From: Phyllobacterium pellucidum
GTDB taxonomy: Bacteria; Pseudomonadota; Alphaproteobacteria; Rhizobiales; Rhizobiaceae
Assembly (NCBI RefSeq): GCF_013327855.1
Contig: NZ_JABUMX010000005.1
Span: 62,001-126,000, forward strand
Length of the DNA: 64,000 nt
Direction of reading: 5' to 3'
A program made the translations under genes and the position numbers. The notes beneath the pieces were generated by a model, which was not told where the DNA came from, searched no databases, and worked only from the letters and a program-made list of their open reading frames with translations. Shown one piece after another: positions 41,071 through 49,443 of the stretch; within the stretch, counting starts at the first letter, position 1, and each line of letters begins with the position of its first letter.

Positions 41071-42017
41071 CGTCCGAACTCCTGCGTTGATTTTTGCTTG
41101 TGTGCCGCGAGTGCCATCAGGCGGCGGTCACGCCAGACCTGGCGTTCCACCAACTTTTCCTTGGGGAGTTTCTCGCGCCGGCCGGATTCCACAGTCTCCA
41201 GCACGTCGCCGGCCCAGTCGACGCGGCGCTGCATCTGCGGGAACAACCGCTCGTAGATAATCTGATATCTCTCCACATAGTCGCGAACCCCGCCGGGAGC
41301 GTTCAAGTCGATCGTCTCGAACGGCCCCATGAACGACCAGCGCAAGGCAAGACCGTCCCTGATGCCTATATCGACGTCCTCGACCGTGGCGTATCCATCA
41401 GCGACAAGCCGAAAAGCTTCCTCGAGCAATGCGCCTTGCATTCTGTTCATGATGAACCCGTCGAGTTCGCGTTTCATCACAAGCGGCGCATGACCAGCAG
41501 CGACAAGGAATGCACGCGTCCGCTCCACCACGTCTGGCGATGTCCACGGCGCAGGCACGACCTCCGCCGCTGGTATCAGGTAAGGCGGGTTGATCGGATG
41601 GACGACCAGGCAGCGGTGGCGGTTGGCCAGATGTTCGGTAAATTTCGACGGCAAAAGGGCCGACGTTGAACTGGCGATCACCGCAGAAGGACTGGCCGCT
41701 TCGTCGAGCTGGGAGAAAACCTTGATCTTGATCTTAAGGTCTTCGGGCGTGTTCTCCTGGATGTGGATCGCACCGTCCAGGGCCTTTGCCAAATCTGCTT
41801 CGGGGGTAATCCTTTCCAGCACCGCTTCCGGTGTATGCCCGTTCAGAAGATCATTTCGTTCAAGGTCGGTGAGGACCTCGGCAACATAATCGCGGGCCTT
41901 GGCAACGGCCTCGGACGACTGATCCCATAGAGCGACCTCATAGCCTGCCCTGGCGAAGCTTATCGCCCAGGCCCTGCCGATAAAGCCGCTACCGATAATC
42001 GCTGTTTTCTCCGTCAT
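41067..42017 (-). CDS. 3-hydroxyacyl-CoA dehydrogenase family, L-gulonate 3-dehydrogenase-like
   Basis: A 316-residue NAD-dependent dehydrogenase. The Rossmann loop is GSGFIG (9-14) with Asp32 at the end of strand two, indicating NAD rather than NADP. STSALLPSKFTEHLA, the catalytic His in VVHPINPPYLIP and GFIMNRMQGALLEEAF follow the lambda-crystallin/L-gulonate dehydrogenase and carnitine dehydrogenase branch. It should oxidise a 3-hydroxy acid to a 3-keto acid, which the coupled BKACE enzyme would cleave. GAGGG before ATG 42017 sets the start. It starts 8 bases after the SDR stop, inside a continuous operon. Confidence 0.88.
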   Translation of the reverse strand: MTEKTAIIGSGFIGRAWAISFARAGYEVALWDQSSEAVAKARDYVAEVLTDLERNDLLNGHTPEAVLERITPEADLAKALDGAIHIQENTPEDLKIKIKVFSQLDEAASPSAVIASSTSALLPSKFTEHLANRHRCLVVHPINPPYLIPAAEVVPAPWTSPDVVERTRAFLVAAGHAPLVMKRELDGFIMNRMQGALLEEAFRLVADGYATVEDVDIGIRDGLALRWSFMGPFETIDLNAPGGVRDYVERYQIIYERLFPQMQRRVDWAGDVLETVESGRREKLPKEKLVERQVWRDRRLMALAAHKQKSTQEFGR

Positions 42018-42024
42018 TTTTCCC

Positions 42025-42834
42025 TCACAAGGTCTCGACATTGCCGTCGACGCCGAGCGACTGGCCAGAAATATTGACCCCGGCATTGGAAAGCAGAAAT
42101 GCGACCATATTTGCCACGTCATAGGGGCTAACCATCCGGCGAAGCGAAACGTTCTGCAGATAGCGTTCAGTCATCTCTTCGTGAGATATGCCCAATTGTT
42201 TCGCACGGTTGCTGATGACGTTTTCAATTCGTGGTCCCTCAACGATACCGGGCAGGATGGCATTCACTCTGATCGCATGAGGTCCGAGTTCCTTGGCAAG
42301 GCTTTGGGTAAAACCAACCACGCCGAATTTGGCCGCCGAATAGGGCGAACGGAACGCATAACCGTGCCTGCCTGCGGCTGACGACATGTTGACGATCGAT
42401 CCGCCACCGGCGGCCTTGAGCAGCGGTGTCGCGCGCCGCGCGCAGAGAAATTGTCCGGTCAGGCAGATGTCGATGCATCGCCGCCAGTCTTCGGTGCTGA
42501 TCTCGTCAACACCTCCGGTCGGTCCGGCAATTCCAGCATTGTTCACCAGTGCGTCGAGCCCGCCCAAAGACGCCGACACTTCATCGAACATGCGGTCCAC
42601 ATCTGCCTCGCTCGAAACGTCGGCAATGGTTGCCAGGGCCGGCTTCATCGAAGCGCTTGCTTCTTCAAGCAAAGCCTGTGAAATGTCGCAGATTGCCACG
42701 CGCGCGCCGAGAGCCGTTAGCGTTGAAGCAATAGCAAATCCGATGCCCGACCCCCCTGCGGTAACCAGTACGCGCTGGCCGCGCACGCCGCCCAAGAACT
42801 CTTCCGCCGATGCTGGAGCCACCCTGTTCATCAT
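42025..42834 (-). CDS. Short-chain dehydrogenase/reductase
   Basis: A 269-residue classical SDR with VTAGGSGIGFAIA (TGxxxGxG loop, here AGGSGIG), NNAGIAGP, catalytic Ser in IVNMSSAAG and YSAAK (YxxxK), and an Asp (ICDIS) at the end of strand two favouring NAD(+). In this operon it could oxidise an aldose at C1 to the lactone that the SMP-30 proteins hydrolyse, or oxidise a sugar alcohol. GGGGATGA lies near the paired ATGs (42834 and 42831). It starts 10 bases after the permease stop. Confidence 0.88.
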   Translation of the reverse strand: MMNRVAPASAEEFLGGVRGQRVLVTAGGSGIGFAIASTLTALGARVAICDISQALLEEASASMKPALATIADVSSEADVDRMFDEVSASLGGLDALVNNAGIAGPTGGVDEISTEDWRRCIDICLTGQFLCARRATPLLKAAGGGSIVNMSSAAGRHGYAFRSPYSAAKFGVVGFTQSLAKELGPHAIRVNAILPGIVEGPRIENVISNRAKQLGISHEEMTERYLQNVSLRRMVSPYDVANMVAFLLSNAGVNISGQSLGVDGNVETL

Positions 42835-42844
42835 TCATCCCCTC

Positions 42845-44911
42845 TTAAGATCGCTTCTCACGAAGCGCCATGACCGCGCCAAGCACGACAAGTCCAAACA
42901 GGATCGCGCGTGTGGCGTAAGGCAACGTTGTTCCGGCGAGGAACATCTGCAGTGCCGTAAGCAGGAGTACGCCTCCGAGCATGCCGAGATAATGCCCGCG
43001 CCCACCGGTTATCAAAGCGCCACCGACCACCACCACCGCAATGGACGGCAGCAGGTAGTCATCGCCCATGCCAAGGCTCGCCTGGCCGGAAAAGCCGGTG
43101 AGCAAAATGCCGACGAGACCAGCGCAAAAACCGGAAAGAACATAGACGAGAATGAGTGTGCGCCCCACCGCGATCCCGGAAAGCTGTGCGGCGCGCAGGC
43201 CATTGCCGATACCGTAGACCCTGCGGCCGAAGGCGGTTCTTCCGAGGAGGAGCACCGACACTATGACGAACAGCACCATGAAAGGGACAACGGGCGTCAC
43301 AGTCCATATCTTGCCGGTCATGAACCAGCGAAGCATGGGCGAGGAGAAGCCGGCTGGCGTCCCTTGCGAATAGACCAGCGCAAAACCTTGCAGAATCCCG
43401 TTCATCGCCAGCGTCATCACGATCGGTGAAATGCCGAGGATTACAATACCAACGCCATTTATGAAGCCTATCGCTGCAGCGATCAAAAGGACGGCAGGCA
43501 AGGCATAGGTCAAGGCAGCGTCGGAGCCGTTGACGATCCCGGCGAGCAGGATGCCCGAAATGCCGATCGTCCAAGGTACCGACAGGTCGAGGCCGCCGGT
43601 GAGGATCACCGTTCCCTGTCCAAGCGCCAGGATGGCAAGAAAGGTGGAGAGGACCGCCAGTGAGTTCCAATAGGTTGGATTCAACACGGCCCGGCCAAGC
43701 CAGAGCTGCGTGACAATGACGACGAGGAGAAGGCAAACATAGGCAGGAAGCGCATAGCGAATGGTCTCGCGGTTGCGCGACAGAAATGATGCCGACAGCG
43801 GCTTGAAACGCGTTGGGCCGGCAAGTTTCAATCTCCGGTCGGTCCGGTCGAGCTGCGATGGCAGCAAGCCGTTTCGCCAGGCGGAAAACTGGGCGCCCGC
43901 GCTGCGGATCTGCTTGGCAAGGGTGGAACTGTACGAGATGGATCCCGCGAGGACCGCCAGGATGAGGATCGTGCCCTCGGCAATGGTGGAGTAGTAAGCG
44001 GATACATTGAGCACCAGCAGGATATTCACGACCATCATCAGGATATAGGCCCCGAATACAGTGCCTAGCGGACCGCCGCGCCCGCCGCCAAGGCGCGTTC
44101 CGCCAACGACCACAGCCGCAAACATCGAAAGCAGCAGCGGATTTCCAACCAGCGGATCGGCACTCCCCGTCTGGGCACTGATGAAGACGCCCGCCAGGCC
44201 ATAGCAGCCGCCGGCAATGACATAGACCAGGAATTTTGTCAGCTTGACGCGGATGCCGATGGCCGCGGCAGCGTCCGGATCACTACCGACAGCATATATG
44301 GCTGTTCCGAGGCGCGTATTCTTCAACCAGAGCCAGGCGAGAAGAACGATGCCGATTACCACGAGCGGCATGGGAAGCCATCCGGTAACGGCGTCCCCGA
44401 GATAAAACGTGCCGAGATCGGGAGCAACGAAGCCGCCTGGCTTGTCCATGACGAGCAAAGTCAGACCCTGGATGATGAACATGGTGGACAGGGTGACGAC
44501 GATGGGTTGCAGCCGGAAGAAAGCGATAAAAATGCCGTTGAACGCGCCGGTCAACATTCCGACACCGATTCCGACGCATGTCCAATAGAGCACGCTCGTC
44601 TCAGCGGCCGCCGGATCCATGCTCTGCGCAAGAACGACGTTGACCAGCGATATGACCGCGCCGGCCGAAAGATCGAACCCGCCGGACAACACGACGATGG
44701 TCTGGCCGATGGCGGCGAGGGCCGAAGTCGCACCACCGCTCGAAAGGAATGAAATATCGAAGTAGCTGAGTGGCCCCGTGCTGACGAGATCGACGATGCC
44801 AAGCAGACCAAGAAATACCACGATCGCAATGATTACACTGCGACGCTCCGGTGACATGGCAAGAAACCGGAGCCTGTCGCGTTTGGGAGCTGCCATACTG
44901 GTCATCGTCAT
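42845..44911 (-). CDS. Sugar ABC transporter permease, two RbsC-type domains fused
   Basis: A 688-residue membrane protein consisting of two BPD_transp_2 (RbsC-like) domains in tandem. The first half (about 25-335) contains IVVLSGGFDLSAGAVISLVNVV and VVVGGTRLGGGRGGPLGTVFG; the second (about 375-688) contains VILTGGLDLSVPWTIGISGILL and VVVGGALITGGRGHYLGMLGG. Ribose-type importers usually use two separate or identical RbsC chains (about 320 residues), so this fusion gives a covalent pseudo-dimer. Its ATG overlaps the ATPase stop by 4 bases. Substrate is probably a monosaccharide, polyol or sugar acid. Confidence 0.9.
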   Translation of the reverse strand: MTMTSMAAPKRDRLRFLAMSPERRSVIIAIVVFLGLLGIVDLVSTGPLSYFDISFLSSGGATSALAAIGQTIVVLSGGFDLSAGAVISLVNVVLAQSMDPAAAETSVLYWTCVGIGVGMLTGAFNGIFIAFFRLQPIVVTLSTMFIIQGLTLLVMDKPGGFVAPDLGTFYLGDAVTGWLPMPLVVIGIVLLAWLWLKNTRLGTAIYAVGSDPDAAAAIGIRVKLTKFLVYVIAGGCYGLAGVFISAQTGSADPLVGNPLLLSMFAAVVVGGTRLGGGRGGPLGTVFGAYILMMVVNILLVLNVSAYYSTIAEGTILILAVLAGSISYSSTLAKQIRSAGAQFSAWRNGLLPSQLDRTDRRLKLAGPTRFKPLSASFLSRNRETIRYALPAYVCLLLVVIVTQLWLGRAVLNPTYWNSLAVLSTFLAILALGQGTVILTGGLDLSVPWTIGISGILLAGIVNGSDAALTYALPAVLLIAAAIGFINGVGIVILGISPIVMTLAMNGILQGFALVYSQGTPAGFSSPMLRWFMTGKIWTVTPVVPFMVLFVIVSVLLLGRTAFGRRVYGIGNGLRAAQLSGIAVGRTLILVYVLSGFCAGLVGILLTGFSGQASLGMGDDYLLPSIAVVVVGGALITGGRGHYLGMLGGVLLLTALQMFLAGTTLPYATRAILFGLVVLGAVMALREKRS

Positions 44912-46449
44912 TCGGCAGCCTCCTGCGTCGGTGTTTCGTGACCGAGAGCCGGGCGCATGATCGAGGTTTCCGTCAACTGGTCACGCGTCAGGAACGCCGC
45001 AACGCGACCATCGTAGAGAACAAGGACGCGGTCGCATAAATGCACGAGTTCCGGGATTTCGGTCGAGTGCAGCAGGACGGAACCGCCGGAATCGGTAAAA
45101 TTTCGCATCATCACATAAAGCTCATGTTTCGTGCCGACATCGATGCCACGGGTCGGATCGAACAAAAGCAGGATGCGGCTCTGCGCCACGAGCCACTTGG
45201 CAATCGCTATCTTTTGTTGATTGCCCCCGGAAAAAGACCCCGCCCTCGTCCAAAGAGCGCGTTCGTCCACTTCGACTGTGCCGAAGGCGGTGCGGACCGC
45301 CTCTTGCTCAAGCCCGGTTTGAATCAAGCCGAATCGTGAAAAGCGCTGGATTACCGGAAGGGACGCATTGACGGTGCCGTTGAGCTTCAGAAACAGGCCT
45401 TCGGTCTTGCGATCTTCGGGGACAAGCCCGATGGCAATGTTGGGTTTCAGGGCGTCCGCCGGCGAGCCAAACCGGACCTTGCGGCCGTCGACGAGGATGT
45501 CGCCACGCACGACCTCGGTCATCCCGAAACAGGCCAGAAAAAGGTCGAGCTGACCCATGCCCTGCAACCCGGCGACGCCGAGAATCTCGCCCTTTCGCAA
45601 ATCAAAGCTGGCGTCTTGCAGTTTTTTACCTGCAACGAGATTACGCACCCCGAGTACCGGTGCGCCAAAAGCAGAGTCATTTTTCGGTCGTTCGGGGAAA
45701 GTCTGCGCGATACTGCGGCCAACGATGCTCTCTATGACTTGTGCATCGGTGATGGATTCCACCGAGCATGTCGTTATATGCTGGCCGTTGCGCAATATTG
45801 TCAGCGTGTCGCAGAATGCGCGGACCTCACGCATGCGGTGTGTGATGAAAACGATGGTCGTTCCTGCCGACTTCAATTTGGCAATGATACGGCCGAGCCA
45901 CTCGACGTCACCGCCGGCGAGCGTCGATGTCGGCTCGTCGAGAAGCAGTATGCGGGGCTTGCGATAGATGGCGCGCGCGATCTCGATTTTCTGCTGGATG
46001 GCCAAATCCAGGGTCCCAACCTCAGCATCGAGATCGACCGAAAAGTCGAGTTCCTTCAAATGCTCGACGATGGCGCGTCGCGCCGAGGCGCGGCGGATCA
46101 AGCCTGTGACCCCCATCGGCGCATAGGGCATAAGCAGGTTATCAAGGACAGTGAGGTCGCGGGCCAGAGTCATCTCCTGGAACGCGGTTTGCACGCCACG
46201 TGCATGGGCATAACGCGGCGCCTTCAATGTCACCTTCTCTCCGAATACCGATATCTGACCCTCATCCGGGCGCAGGAGACCCGACAGAAGCTTCACGATC
46301 GTCGACTTGCCAGCGCCGTTTTCGCCAAGAAGCGCGTGGGTGCTTCCGGGAGCGATCGCGAATGACACGCCGTTCACCGCAACCGTCGCACCGAATGCCT
46401 TGCGAAGGTCCGCAACTTCTATCGCGGCTTGTTCAACTGCTGATTTCAT
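44908..46449 (-). CDS. Sugar ABC transporter ATP-binding protein, RbsA type
   Basis: A 513-residue double ATPase. The first domain has Walker A GENGAGKST, the LAIQQKIEIARAI signature region and ILLLDEPTSTL. The second domain has a degenerate Walker A (GLQGMGQLD), the FSGGNQQKIAIAKWL signature and LLFDPTRGIDVGTKHELY. This is the typical RbsA/MglA arrangement, where only the first site is fully competent. ATG 46449 is preferred; a 22-residue in-frame extension is ignored. It couples to the fused permease downstream and the binding protein upstream. Confidence 0.9.
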   Translation of the reverse strand: MKSAVEQAAIEVADLRKAFGATVAVNGVSFAIAPGSTHALLGENGAGKSTIVKLLSGLLRPDEGQISVFGEKVTLKAPRYAHARGVQTAFQEMTLARDLTVLDNLLMPYAPMGVTGLIRRASARRAIVEHLKELDFSVDLDAEVGTLDLAIQQKIEIARAIYRKPRILLLDEPTSTLAGGDVEWLGRIIAKLKSAGTTIVFITHRMREVRAFCDTLTILRNGQHITTCSVESITDAQVIESIVGRSIAQTFPERPKNDSAFGAPVLGVRNLVAGKKLQDASFDLRKGEILGVAGLQGMGQLDLFLACFGMTEVVRGDILVDGRKVRFGSPADALKPNIAIGLVPEDRKTEGLFLKLNGTVNASLPVIQRFSRFGLIQTGLEQEAVRTAFGTVEVDERALWTRAGSFSGGNQQKIAIAKWLVAQSRILLLFDPTRGIDVGTKHELYVMMRNFTDSGGSVLLHSTEIPELVHLCDRVLVLYDGRVAAFLTRDQLTETSIMRPALGHETPTQEAAE

Positions 46450-46525
46450 CCCGGAGGGTCCTGCCTGTATTATGAAAATTGGGCGGGCAAGCGTGGAGCG
46501 GCCAATCCGCTCCACGCTCTGTCCT

Positions 46526-47656
46526 CTAGTTTTCGGGCTGGCCTACGAGTGCCGCGTTCAGACCAATTTCTGGTGTCTGGTCGGAAAAGATCGAGGCGAA
46601 CCAACCGGGATTCGAGACGATCGCGGGCTTGAAGGCATTGCAGCCCTCCTTCATTTCCTGCCAGGTGCCTTCCTGGCACAGCTTGATCGTTTCGTTCGTT
46701 ACCAAAGGCAGTGGCAATACCGTCTTTTTCGGCACATCCTTGCCTTCGATCGCCTCAACAGCGAGCTTCAGGGCCAAAGCACCGGAATAGGGCGGCGAGG
46801 CATAGGAAATGCGTGGGGCACCGAGCGGTGCATAGGGCGAAGTAGCCCCTTCGACTTCAGTGCCGGCGGGAAGCATCTGTATACGCCCGCCATTCGATCC
46901 CTCGCCTGCGCATGGGAGCAACTGTTCCGGCTTCTTGCCGGCTTCAAGCTGCATGGAGTTTGCCGTGAAGCAACCCACCTGCATCCAGAGCCCGTTGATC
47001 TCGTCCCAGTTGCGCGTTGCCAAAATCTTGGACAGTTCCGTACGGGCAACCGCCTGACTCCACATGCCGACGGCCTCACCGACAATCTTGATGTCTGGAT
47101 ATTTAGCGAAAACTTCCTTTGCCGCCTTGGTGCGCAGATTATCGACAGAAGTCCCGGGCACGCCCGTAATCGCAATAATGTTGCCCTTGCCGTTGAGCTT
47201 CTTCACCAGCCATTCCGCCGTCACGCGGCCAGCCTCTTCCTGATCGATCGCTATATTATAAGCGCATGGCTCGGTGATTTCGCCGTCATAGGCAAATACC
47301 TTTACGCCCTTGTCGCAAGCATTCTTAACGACCTGGTTGAGTGCAGTCGGAGAAATGGGGAACACGACGATTGCCTCGGCGCCTGCCTGAACCATCGCGT
47401 TGATTTGCTGAATCTGGCGTTGAGCATTAGGCCCGGCCACCTGAACTTGCAGGTCGACCTTGTCGGCGAGACTCTTATGGGCTGCCATGGCCTTGACCAT
47501 GTTGGCGGCCTCCGCCTGCCAGTCATTGCCGATGAAGCTCATGCTCAGGAAGATTTTATGCTTTTCAGCGGCGTCCGCATGCCCGCCAGCCAGAGTAGCC
47601 CCGGCGGCAATTCCAGCGCATACGACAAGGCGCTGGATTCTCGATATGACATCCAT
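46526..47656 (-). CDS. Sugar ABC transporter substrate-binding protein, RbsB type
   Basis: A 376-residue periplasmic binding protein of the Peripla_BP_4 class with a signal peptide (cleavage near GHADA-AE). Features include FLSMSFIGNDWQAEAANM, QIQQINAMVQAGAEAIVVFP, VFAYDGEI, YNIAIDQEEAGR and the later GLWMQVGCFT. It has four or more Cys residues (NACDK, EPCAY, VGCFT, LPCAG), more than usual for RbsB, and some may form disulfides. It is the first gene of the operon. GGGGAGG precedes the ATG. It recruits the sugar or sugar acid for the RbsA/RbsC-type complex. Confidence 0.9.
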   Translation of the reverse strand: MDVISRIQRLVVCAGIAAGATLAGGHADAAEKHKIFLSMSFIGNDWQAEAANMVKAMAAHKSLADKVDLQVQVAGPNAQRQIQQINAMVQAGAEAIVVFPISPTALNQVVKNACDKGVKVFAYDGEITEPCAYNIAIDQEEAGRVTAEWLVKKLNGKGNIIAITGVPGTSVDNLRTKAAKEVFAKYPDIKIVGEAVGMWSQAVARTELSKILATRNWDEINGLWMQVGCFTANSMQLEAGKKPEQLLPCAGEGSNGGRIQMLPAGTEVEGATSPYAPLGAPRISYASPPYSGALALKLAVEAIEGKDVPKKTVLPLPLVTNETIKLCQEGTWQEMKEGCNAFKPAIVSNPGWFASIFSDQTPEIGLNAALVGQPEN

Positions 47657-47744
47657 CGTTTAACTCCTCCCCTTTGTGCGAAACACCTCCCAAGACGCTT
47701 CCTCAAACGTCTTGCCGTTCCGCTGCAAGGACCGTATCACCATT

Positions 47745-47759
47745 TGATCAAAGATCAAT
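47745..47759. promoter_or_regulatory. Inverted repeat TTGATC-AAA-GATCAA in divergent promoter
   Basis: A perfect 6-3-6 inverted repeat between the divergent starts of the sugar operon (47656, minus) and the GntR regulator (47884, plus). It is a good candidate operator for that regulator and differs from the TGT-YR-ACA sites of the other GntR proteins. A related half-site TTGATATAA follows at about 47766. Confidence 0.55.
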
Positions 47760-47883
47760 GATAAATTGATATAACAAAAGCCGATGCGTGTGATAAACAG
47801 ACATAGCTTGACGCGCTCCTGCAGAGGTTGCATTGCGAGCAGACAACACGGGGACAACCGCCCCGACACAGAAGGCATAGCAA

Positions 47884-48564
47884 ATGGCTGAGACTGGTTT
47901 TAAACGGCCAGGAGTTGAGATAGTCCCCCTTTCAAGGGAGACCTTGCAGGACCGCGTATATCGTCAAGTCACAGGGCTCATCCTGGAGGGTGGCATTGTG
48001 CCGGGCGAGATGGTTCCGGTGCAGAGCCTCGCCGATGCGTTCGGCGTGAGCGCCATGCCCGTACGCGAGGCTTTAAGGCGGTTGACGGCTGCCAACGCCT
48101 TGACCGTCGTCTCAGGCCGATCGATCGGCATACCGCGCTTGAGCCGCGCCAAGCTGACAGATCTTCGGAATGTGCGCATTGAGATTGAGGCCTTGGCAGG
48201 AAAATGGGCTGCCGAACGCATACAGCAGGAAGAACTGGATGCCCTGCGGGTCGTGCTGGAGTCGCTTGAGGCAGGGAATGCGTCTGGAAACATAAAATCC
48301 TATCTACGCGCGAATTATGCCTTCCATTTTTCCATTTACCGCGCTGCCGGCTCCGAAAGCATCCTCAACATCATCGAGAATCTGTGGTTGCAGGTGAGTC
48401 CATACTTCAACATGCTGCACGATTCCGGCAACTACACCAAGGCCAATGAACATCACCGCGCGATGTTTGCTGCCCTGAGCGCCCATGACGGGGATCGGGT
48501 CAAACTGGCTATACAATCCGATATCGACGCGGCTTATGAAGTTCTTTTGGAACTTGTGACCTGA
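47884..48564 (+). CDS. GntR family regulator, FCD subgroup
   Basis: A 226-residue GntR/FCD regulator. The winged helix (about 15-85) contains LQDRVYRQVTGLILEGGIVPGEMV and AFGVSAMPVREALRRLT; the FCD domain contains ANYAFHFSIYRAA and NEHHRAMFAAL with probable metal-ligand His residues. It is divergent from the sugar importer/BKACE operon and most likely represses it, with a pathway intermediate as inducer. Its recognition helix (AMPVREA rather than RGPIREA) differs from the other two GntR proteins, consistent with the distinct inverted repeat at 47745. Confidence 0.9.
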   Translation: MAETGFKRPGVEIVPLSRETLQDRVYRQVTGLILEGGIVPGEMVPVQSLADAFGVSAMPVREALRRLTAANALTVVSGRSIGIPRLSRAKLTDLRNVRIEIEALAGKWAAERIQQEELDALRVVLESLEAGNASGNIKSYLRANYAFHFSIYRAAGSESILNIIENLWLQVSPYFNMLHDSGNYTKANEHHRAMFAALSAHDGDRVKLAIQSDIDAAYEVLLELVT

Positions 48565-48594
48565 CACCGATATCCACCGTCCCTTGATGTGTCA

Positions 48595-48624
48595 GTCTAC
48601 GGCCGGACTTAAATTTCCGTAGAC
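48595..48624. other. Inverted repeat GTCTACGG-N14-CCGTAGAC
   Basis: Perfect 8-bp arms with a 14-base AT-rich spacer, 31 bases after the GntR stop and about 116 bases before the response-regulator start. It could be a terminator for the former or an operator for the latter. The GTCTAC/GTAGAC ends also occur in the palindrome at 11894. Confidence 0.4.
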
Positions 48625-48740
48625 GCTGCCGATCGAGTTTACATCGAATTCCGTAATTGGATCTCGGCTACGACCATGCAAAGCTCCTGATAATAAAAAC
48701 AAACCACCGATCGAATAGATCGGAATGGCCCGGGGGCGAA

Positions 48741-49415
48741 ATGTCCAAATTTTCGATCGCATTTGTCGACGATCATCCCATTCTTCTAGAAGGTATCGCC
48801 AGTATCTTTGCGAGCGACAACGCCTATCACGTTGTTGGGAAAGGCGGCACAGCGGCGGATGCCCTCGATATTACCAATCGCTTGAAGCCGAATGTCCTTA
48901 TCGTCGACCTGAATATGCCGGGTGATACGCTCGAGGCGATGACATCCATTTCACAAACTATGCCGGAAACGAAGATCGTGGCTTTCACCTCCGCCGTCGG
49001 TGTCGACAGCGCGGTAGAGGCCTTCGAAGCCGGCGCCAGCGGCTACGTGTTGAAGGGCAGCAGCGCCGACGACCTTCGCCAGGCGGTTCGGGCCGTTCTT
49101 GGCGGCGAAACCTATATCACGCAAAGCCTTGCAGCGCAGGTCATCCTCGCGCTCCGCCGTGTCTCGATGCAAAAGAACAAGAGCGAGGCCATACGCTTGA
49201 GTGTTCGCGAAGAGCAAATCGTAAATTTGCTTCTAGAAGGGCGGACCAACAAGGAAATTGGCGAGCAACTCGACATCAGCGTAAAGACCGTCAAGCACTA
49301 TATGACCATCCTCATGCAGAAGCTGCACGCGCGCAACCGGCTGGAAGTCGTGCTTGCGGCCCAGAAACGCCTGCCCGGCTCCGTGGGGAGCCAGACCCGG
49401 CAACTCCTCAACTAA
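48741..49415 (+). CDS. NarL/FixJ-type response regulator flanking the secretion locus
   Basis: A 224-residue regulator. The receiver domain has D10/D11, phosphoacceptor D56 (LIVDLNMPGD), the switch Thr/Ser region AFTSAVG and the conserved Lys in YVLKG. The C-terminal LuxR-type HTH contains LSVREEQIVNLLLEG and NKEIGEQLDISVKTVKHY. No kinase gene is adjacent; the closest sensor kinase is at 62791, on the far side of the type I secretion operon and on the same strand. GGGGGCGA lies before ATG 48741. It resembles the regulator at 9764-10435 throughout. Confidence 0.92.
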   Translation: MSKFSIAFVDDHPILLEGIASIFASDNAYHVVGKGGTAADALDITNRLKPNVLIVDLNMPGDTLEAMTSISQTMPETKIVAFTSAVGVDSAVEAFEAGASGYVLKGSSADDLRQAVRAVLGGETYITQSLAAQVILALRRVSMQKNKSEAIRLSVREEQIVNLLLEGRTNKEIGEQLDISVKTVKHYMTILMQKLHARNRLEVVLAAQKRLPGSVGSQTRQLLN

Positions 49416-49443
49416 CCGAATTGTTTCTGACTGGAAGGCTGCT

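Noticed and set aside
40108-42017. Carnitine degradation as the role of the BKACE-dehydrogenase pair
   Set aside because: Plausible by family (carnitine dehydrogenase plus 3-dehydrocarnitine cleavage), but two lactonases, an SDR and a ribose-type importer fit a sugar acid better. Kept as an alternative.
46307-47761. 484-codon open frame opposite the sugar-binding protein
   Set aside because: It spans two well-supported minus-strand genes and their intergenic region, with no domain signal.
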